The position numbers and the translations under genes were made by a program. The notes under the pieces were generated by a model. It saw only the letters and a program-made list of their open reading frames with translations. It did not search any database and was not told the origin of the DNA. DNA of 38,503 nt. Source: Deltaproteobacteria bacterium. Its GTDB lineage: Bacteria > Desulfobacterota > Desulfovibrionia > Desulfovibrionales > Desulfomicrobiaceae. The stretch is taken from NCBI GenBank assembly GCA_009929795.1, contig RZZR01000009.1, positions 1 through 38,503 of the forward strand, written 5' to 3'. This document shows, one piece after another, positions 34,009 through 38,503 of this stretch (its first letter is position 1; each line of letters starts with the position of its first letter).

Positions 34009-36178
34009 CCTGAAGTCTGTAGCGGAGATGGGTGTTGCGGTTGGCCCCTTCCGTGTTCCTGAGACCGATTGCCAGGGCCTTTTTTGTGCCGATGAGGACG
34101 GCCAGGCGGCGGGCCCTGGTCAGAGCGGTGTAGATCAGGTTCCGCTTGAGGAGCATGTAGTGCTGGGTGACCACGGGCATGACCACGGCCGGATATTCGC
34201 TTCCCTGTGACTTGTGGACGCTGACTGCATAGGCCAGGACGATCTCGTCCAGATCCTCGGTCTCATAGACGGCCTCGAGGTCGTCAAAAGCCACGACGAT
34301 CCGCTGCTCCTCGGGGTCGACGTCGATGACCCGGCCCAGATCGCCGTTGAAGACTTCCTTGTCGTAGTTGTTTCGGGTCTGAAGGACGCGGTCTCCGACC
34401 CGGAATCGTCTTGGCCCTCGCTGGAACTCCCTGCCGTCTGGGTTCAAGCGGTCCTGCAGAACCCGGTTCAGGACCAGTGTGCCCACGTCGCCCTTGTGCA
34501 TCGGGGTCAGGACCTGGACGTCCTTAAGGGGGTCCAGTCCGTAGACTTGTGGGATCCTTTCGGCGACCATGCGGACGATGAGCTCCTGGACCTTGTCCGT
34601 GTCCGGATTCTCGATCCAGAAGAAGTCTGCGTCCGGCGGTTCCCGGTCGCAGGGTAGGGGGAACTTGCCCTCGTTGATGAGGTGGGCGTTGACCACGATC
34701 ATGCTGTTCTGGGCCTGGCGGAAGATCCGGGTCAGGGTGACCCCGGGGAGGACGGCGCTGGAGATGATGTCGCCAAGGACGTTGCCAGGGCCGACCGATG
34801 GTAGCTGGTGCATGTCTCCGACCAGCACGAGACGGCAGGGCAGGGGCAGGGCTCGGAGGAGGTGGAGAAACAGGGGGCAGTCGACCATCGAGGCCTCGTC
34901 GACGATGAGGACGTCGGCTTTCAGCTTCCTGGCCTCGTTCTGTTCGAACCCCTGCTTGGCGTTGAAACCCAGAAGCCGGTGAATGGTGGAGGCCGTCTGC
35001 CCCGTGGCCTCGGCCAGACGCTTGGCGGCCCGGCCGGTGGGGGCTGCCAGAGCGACGCTGAGGCCGAGGTCGCGGAGGGTGTCGACGATCATGCGGGTGA
35101 TGGTGGTCTTGCCTGTCCCGGGACCTCCGGTGATCACGTAGACCTTGTGCCCGCAGGCCTCGAGGACGGCCCGTCGCTGTTCCGGCGAGAGACGGATGCG
35201 GGCCCGGTGCTCGGCCTCGCTGACGGCCCGGTCGAGTTTTTGCGGATCGAGCCAGCTTGCGTGGGTGGCCACGGCGTGAAGCCGTTCGGTGATCTCCCGT
35301 TCCAGAAGATAGAAGAAGGAGAGATAGACGGCCTCGTCGATGTCCTGCTCGGGCAGGGGGAGAATGGTCACCTTCCTGCGATCCTTCAGCCGTTCCAGTG
35401 CCTCGTTCAGAGGCTCATGGTCGTCGATTTCGAGCATTTCCGCCGCCCGGGCCAGAAGACTTCTCTTTTCCTGAAACATGTGGCCGTTTTCGGTCTCCCT
35501 GGTCAGAGCGTAGTAGAGCCCGGCTTCAAGACGTCTGGGACTGGTCCGGTCCAGTCCAAGCTTTAGGGCCATGACGTCGGCGGTCTTGAAGCCGATGCCG
35601 CGGATGTCGTAGGCCAACTGGTAGGGATTGTCGCGCAGGAGATCCACGGCTTGGCTTCCGTAGAGTTGGTGGATCTGGCCGGCGAAGGTTGGGGGGATGG
35701 CGTGGCTTTGGAGAAAGAGCATGAGCCCTCGGACCTCCCTGTGCTTTTCCCAGGATTCTCGAATTGATTGAATTTTTTTTGGACCTATTCCCTCGACCTG
35801 GAGGAGACGCTCGGGGGTCTCATCGAGGATGGTCAAAACCTCGGCCCCGAAGGCCTCGAGCATCCGGCCGGCCATGACCGGCCCGAGTCCCTTGATCATG
35901 CCCGAGCCAAGATAGCGCCTGATGCCGTTGACTGTGGCCGGAAGAAGCTGAACGCAGGTCTCGACCTTGAACTGGGGGCCAAATTTGGGGTGTTCCGTCC
36001 AGGTCCCGGTCAACTCGAGCATCTCGCCGGGGGCCAAGGATCCGAGGATGCCGACCACGGTGGTCAGGCCGGGGTGCTCCTTGGTTTTGATTCTGGCGAT
36101 GGTGAACCCGCTGTCTTCGTCGGAGTAGGATATGGTTCGGACCTCCCCCCGGAGGAAGCGGTCGGTCTCGGGGGCCAT
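33986..36178 (-). CDS. recD2: RecD2-type ATP-dependent 5'-3' DNA helicase
   Basis: The 730-residue enzyme is the RecBC-independent RecD2 form. In order: an OB-like N-terminus (FLRGEVRTISYSDEDSGFTIARI), helix-hairpin-helix repeats (LGSGMIKGLGPVMAGRML, VEGIGPKKIQSI), Walker A GGPGTGKTT, APTGRAAKRL, Walker B LIVDEASMVD, motif QLPSVGPGNVL and the UvrD-like end AVSVHKSQGSEYPAVV. The start is the ATG at 36178 that shares one base with the recR stop (TGATG), favouring reinitiation. The frame is open to 36520, but that part is recR antisense-frame sequence and low in complexity. It acts in DNA repair. Confidence 0.95.
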   Translation of the reverse strand: MAPETDRFLRGEVRTISYSDEDSGFTIARIKTKEHPGLTTVVGILGSLAPGEMLELTGTWTEHPKFGPQFKVETCVQLLPATVNGIRRYLGSGMIKGLGPVMAGRMLEAFGAEVLTILDETPERLLQVEGIGPKKIQSIRESWEKHREVRGLMLFLQSHAIPPTFAGQIHQLYGSQAVDLLRDNPYQLAYDIRGIGFKTADVMALKLGLDRTSPRRLEAGLYYALTRETENGHMFQEKRSLLARAAEMLEIDDHEPLNEALERLKDRRKVTILPLPEQDIDEAVYLSFFYLLEREITERLHAVATHASWLDPQKLDRAVSEAEHRARIRLSPEQRRAVLEACGHKVYVITGGPGTGKTTITRMIVDTLRDLGLSVALAAPTGRAAKRLAEATGQTASTIHRLLGFNAKQGFEQNEARKLKADVLIVDEASMVDCPLFLHLLRALPLPCRLVLVGDMHQLPSVGPGNVLGDIISSAVLPGVTLTRIFRQAQNSMIVVNAHLINEGKFPLPCDREPPDADFFWIENPDTDKVQELIVRMVAERIPQVYGLDPLKDVQVLTPMHKGDVGTLVLNRVLQDRLNPDGREFQRGPRRFRVGDRVLQTRNNYDKEVFNGDLGRVIDVDPEEQRIVVAFDDLEAVYETEDLDEIVLAYAVSVHKSQGSEYPAVVMPVVTQHYMLLKRNLIYTALTRARRLAVLIGTKKALAIGLRNTEGANRNTHLRYRLQDAFNAQT

Positions 36179-36783
36179 CAGAAGTTCTGCCGGAACTGCA
36201 GGGACTGTCGAAGGGTCTCGCGGTCCATGAATTTGACTTCGGCCCCGAGGGGGATGCCCTGGGCCAGTCGGGTGACCGGCAGGCCCGGGGCCAGGCCGTG
36301 CAGGTGGTTCTTGAGGAAGGAACAGGTGATCTCGGCTTCGGTGGTCGCCCCCAGAGCCAGAATGATTTCTTTGGCCTGGCCGTTCAGGATCAGGCGTCGA
36401 AGCTTGTCCAATTCCAGACGGGCCGGTTCGAGGCCGTCCAAGGGGGAGAGCAGACCTCCAAGGACGAGGTAGCGTCCCCGGAAGGCCGAGGAACTTTCCA
36501 GGGTAAGGAGGGAGTCCCATTCAGCGACCACGCAGATCTGGCCGTTGTCCCGAACCGGATCCTGGCAGATGGGACAGGGGTCCGAATCGGCCAGGGCGGC
36601 GCAGATCGAGCAGCGGCAGAGCTGGTCCCGGAGGGCCTGGATGGACCCGGCCAGGGCAAGGGCCCGGTCACGGGGCCAGTCCAGGACGGCCAAGGCCATC
36701 CTGAGAGAGCTTTTGGGCCCGATGCCGGGCAGGGACTGGAATCTGTCGACGAGATCCTGAAGAGGAAGGGGCAGGAAACTCAC
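36178..36783 (-). CDS. recR: Recombination protein RecR
   Basis: The 201-residue protein works with RecF and RecO to load RecA on gapped DNA. It begins with a helix-hairpin-helix (LPGIGPKSSLRMALAVL), followed by a zinc finger (C-x2-C pairs in CRCSIC and CPIC) and a Toprim domain (ICVVAEWDSLLTLE, LVLGGLLSPLDG, LALGATTEAEIT). The start lacks a strong ribosome site. It follows ybaB by 33 bases and shares a base with recD2. Confidence 0.96.
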   Translation of the reverse strand: MSFLPLPLQDLVDRFQSLPGIGPKSSLRMALAVLDWPRDRALALAGSIQALRDQLCRCSICAALADSDPCPICQDPVRDNGQICVVAEWDSLLTLESSSAFRGRYLVLGGLLSPLDGLEPARLELDKLRRLILNGQAKEIILALGATTEAEITCSFLKNHLHGLAPGLPVTRLAQGIPLGAEVKFMDRETLRQSLQFRQNF

Positions 36784-36816
36784 GTTGTTGGGTCCGATGG
36801 ATGGAGCAGACAGGGC

Positions 36817-37119
36817 TCAAAACATACCGGGAATGTTGATGCCCCCGGTCAGTGCCCCGATCTCCTGCTGCATCATGTCCTTGCCTTTTTTAATGGCCTC
36901 GTTGACGGCGGCGGCCACCAGGTCCTGGAGCATGGTCACGTCTTCGGGGTCGACTACGGCCGGGTCGATAGTCACGGAGAGGATTTCCTGTTTGCCGGTG
37001 GCCTTGACCGTGACCATGCCTCCTCCGGCCGAGGCTTCAATGACCCGCTGGCCGAGTTCTTCCTGGGCCTTGGCAATTTTTTTCTGCATGATCTGGGCTT
37101 GGCGGAACAGTTCGTTCAT
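36817..37119 (-). CDS. ybaB: YbaB/EbfC-family nucleoid-associated protein
   Basis: The 100-residue DNA-binding protein has the usual two helices around a beta sheet: FRQAQIMQKKIAKAQEEL, the GGGMVTVKATGKQEILSVTIDP strand region and LQDLVAAAVNEAIKKGKDMM. It dimerises as a tweezer that binds DNA without strong sequence preference. The position between dnaX and recR is the standard one across bacteria. The ribosome site is GGAGAT before ATG. Confidence 0.96.
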   Translation of the reverse strand: MNELFRQAQIMQKKIAKAQEELGQRVIEASAGGGMVTVKATGKQEILSVTIDPAVVDPEDVTMLQDLVAAAVNEAIKKGKDMMQQEIGALTGGINIPGMF

Positions 37120-37182
37120 GGGCGATCTCCTGGATTCAGTGGGTGTTTGTGGATTTGGTCCGACGGTTCAGGAAAGGCTGGG

Positions 37183-38503
37183 TCAGGCCCTTGAATCGGA
37201 TCGCGGCGGGATTTCGGTCACGTCGATGATCCGGGCGTCGAATTCACGGAGCAGGCGGTCTATGTGTGGGTTGGTCTGGGCCATGGCTAGAAGCTCCTCG
37301 CGGGTCCGCCTCTTTTTTTCCGGTCTTGCCTCTACGGTCAAGTCCCAATTGAGCCCGAAATAGTCTTGGACCAGATCTTTCAGTGCCTGGCCGTGGTCTC
37401 CGTTGGTCAGGGTCCGCTCGTGGACGGACAGGGGGCATGACAGGACCAGACTGCTTTCACCGACCATTGCCGTGGCCTGACGCAGGCAGGAGTAGAGACC
37501 GTTTTCGCCCTTGCGTTCGCGGACATAGGCCGTGAAGCCCTCGAAGGTCCCCGAGCCCTCCACGGCCGGCTTCGTCTTTGGCAATACCTCGGCCGGGTCG
37601 GGCAGGGTCTGTTCGGACGTGTCATCCTTTTTCGAGACCTGCGGACCGGATCTGGAGGGGAGAGATCCACCGGCCTTGTCCGGAGGTGGGGGCAATGGTG
37701 TCGGGCCATTTTCATTTTCGGCTGAGTCCGGACCGGGAAAGTCCACTCGTTCGATGGGCAGCAGGGTCGGGAGATAGGCCAGGTTCAGAAGGAGCATCTC
37801 CAGGGCCGTGCCTGGTTCCGGAGCGGACATGACCCGGCGCTGGCCCTCGAGAGTGACCTGCCAGCAGGCGTGGACGTGGGCCGGACTGAAACCCTGGGAC
37901 AGCTCCTGCCAGACGGCGATTTCCGGAGCAGGAAGGTCGAGAAGCCCATGAGCCTCCTGGCCGCATTGCCCGAGGAGGAAGAGGTTTCTCCAGCTCTGAA
38001 TCAGTTCCCGCAGGAAGAAGCCGAGGTCAAGGCCCTGTTCGAGAAGCGAGTTGGACAGGCCAGAGAGGCGGACAGTATCCCGGTCCCGAATAGCCTTGAC
38101 GACGGCCTGGAGGGTTTCCTGGCCAGCCAGGCCGAGGACTTCGCGGGCGTGGCGCTCCTCCAGGGTTCCTTCACAAAAGGCCAATAGTTGGGAAAGAAAG
38201 GACATGCCGTCTCGGACGCTACCGGCGGCTCGGCGGGCGATGAGGTTCAGGACCGAGGGTTCGGCATTGATCCCTTCCTGTTGGAGAAGCCAGGCTAGAT
38301 GGTCGCGGATGGCGGCCTGGGAGAGATGTTTGAACACATAGTGCTGGCAGCGACTGATAATGGTCCGGGGAAATTTTTCGGCCTCGGTGGTGGCCAGGAT
38401 GAAGGTCACGTGGCCCGGCGGTTCCTCCAGGGTTTTCAGCAGGGCGTTAAAGGCCTCCCGGGTCAGCATGTGGGCCTCGTCGATGATGAAGACCTTGTAG
38501 CGG
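37183..38503 (-). CDS. dnaX: DNA polymerase III gamma/tau subunit (5' end outside window)
   Basis: The clamp-loader ATPase is cut by the window edge; what is visible starts [13 protein letters not shown] (Walker B DEAH) and continues with [25 protein letters not shown]. These are followed by sensor I, the arginine finger SRC and the lid domain ([19 protein letters not shown]). A proline-rich linker ([11 protein letters not shown], to about 300 residues into the fragment) leads to a C-terminal domain of about 120 residues ([14 protein letters not shown] to the end) like tau domain V. A slippery A-AAA-AAG lies in frame near the 3' end. It is followed by ybaB, recR and recD2 in the classic order. 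Confidence 0.95.
   Translation of the reverse strand, partial: RYKVFIIDEAHMLTREAFNALLKTLEEPPGHVTFILATTEAEKFPRTIISRCQHYVFKHLSQAAIRDHLAWLLQQEGINAEPSVLNLIARRAAGSVRDGMSFLSQLLAFCEGTLEERHAREVLGLAGQETLQAVVKAIRDRDTVRLSGLSNSLLEQGLDLGFFLRELIQSWRNLFLLGQCGQEAHGLLDLPAPEIAVWQELSQGFSPAHVHACWQVTLEGQRRVMSAPEPGTALEMLLLNLAYLPTLLPIERVDFPGPDSAENENGPTPLPPPPDKAGGSLPSRSGPQVSKKDDTSEQTLPDPAEVLPKTKPAVEGSGTFEGFTAYVRERKGENGLYSCLRQATAMVGESSLVLSCPLSVHERTLTNGDHGQALKDLVQDYFGLNWDLTVEARPEKKRRTREELLAMAQTNPHIDRLLREFDARIIDVTEIPPRSDSRA
37312..37318 (-). other. Candidate -1 frameshift heptamer in dnaX
   Basis: Codons GAA-AAA-AAG at 37320-37312 contain A-AAA-AAG in the zero frame, the same heptamer that directs programmed -1 shifting in E. 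coli dnaX. A GAGG sequence lies about 10 bases upstream. In the -1 frame, [11 protein letters not shown] and a few further codons lead to a stop at 37244, versus 37183 in the zero frame. No convincing downstream stem-loop was found. Confidence 0.4.

Noticed and set aside
36179-36520. Longer recD2 start at 36520
   Set aside because: The extra 114 residues are an alternative frame of recR, Pro/Arg-rich and unlike RecD2; the TGATG start at 36178 fits the family.

Overview
This is a GC-rich, gene-dense stretch of core chromosome from a Gram-negative bacterium. It most resembles a sulfate-reducing deltaproteobacterium of the Desulfovibrionales. That placement is inferred from lpxC (outer-membrane lipid A), a purH split into two separate single-domain genes, an F0-only ATP synthase cluster followed directly by the redox repressor rex (an order I remember from Desulfovibrio vulgaris), two sigma-54 activators, and the overall codon style. 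I see no insertion sequence, prophage, integron, CRISPR array, tRNA or rRNA. No wholly new multi-gene system stands out; the interest lies in odd versions of known families.

Layout. (1) 1-5.4 kb: a degenerate receiver/GGDEF protein, an amino-acid ABC transporter pair (binding protein and ATPase, no permease), a sigma-54 activator with a dead receiver, and an aminotransferase. (2) 5.4-9.2 kb, minus strand: purH cyclohydrolase half, hemW, queH and an RNase E/G gene. queH overlaps the RNase gene and lies 8 bp from hemW. (3) 9.4-19.5 kb, all plus strand: a trmI-like tRNA methyltransferase, a PaaK-like protein lacking the usual ATP loop, a ChaN-PDZ lipoprotein, mutM, atpZ-atpI-atpB-atpE, rex, rpmE, prfA, prmC and lpxC, ended by a strong terminator. 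(4) 19.6-21.4 kb: an isolated, divergent dnaA and a 343-bp AT-rich upstream region with TTATC motifs. (5) 21.4-32.6 kb, all minus strand and tightly packed: AICAR formyltransferase, RNB exonuclease, plsY, PilR-like regulator, HD protein, rlmN, hisI, hisG, TPR lipoprotein and a radical SAM protein. (6) 32.7-38.5 kb: a small orphan gene, a lipoprotein, then the recombination/replication set dnaX (cut by the window end), ybaB, recR, recD2 and a small membrane protein.

How the genes relate. Translation and its quality control recur (rpmE, prfA with its methylase prmC, rlmN, trmI, queH, RNases). The two halves of the last two purine steps sit 25 kb apart. F0 subunits a and c travel with the assembly genes atpZ/atpI and rex, while F1 and the b subunits must lie elsewhere. 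The items most worth a second look are the divergent DnaA and its upstream region, an in-frame A-AAA-AAG slip site near the 3' end of dnaX, the PaaK-like protein without a P-loop, the HD protein with a decayed nucleotidyltransferase head, and a radical SAM gene whose natural start appears frameshifted.
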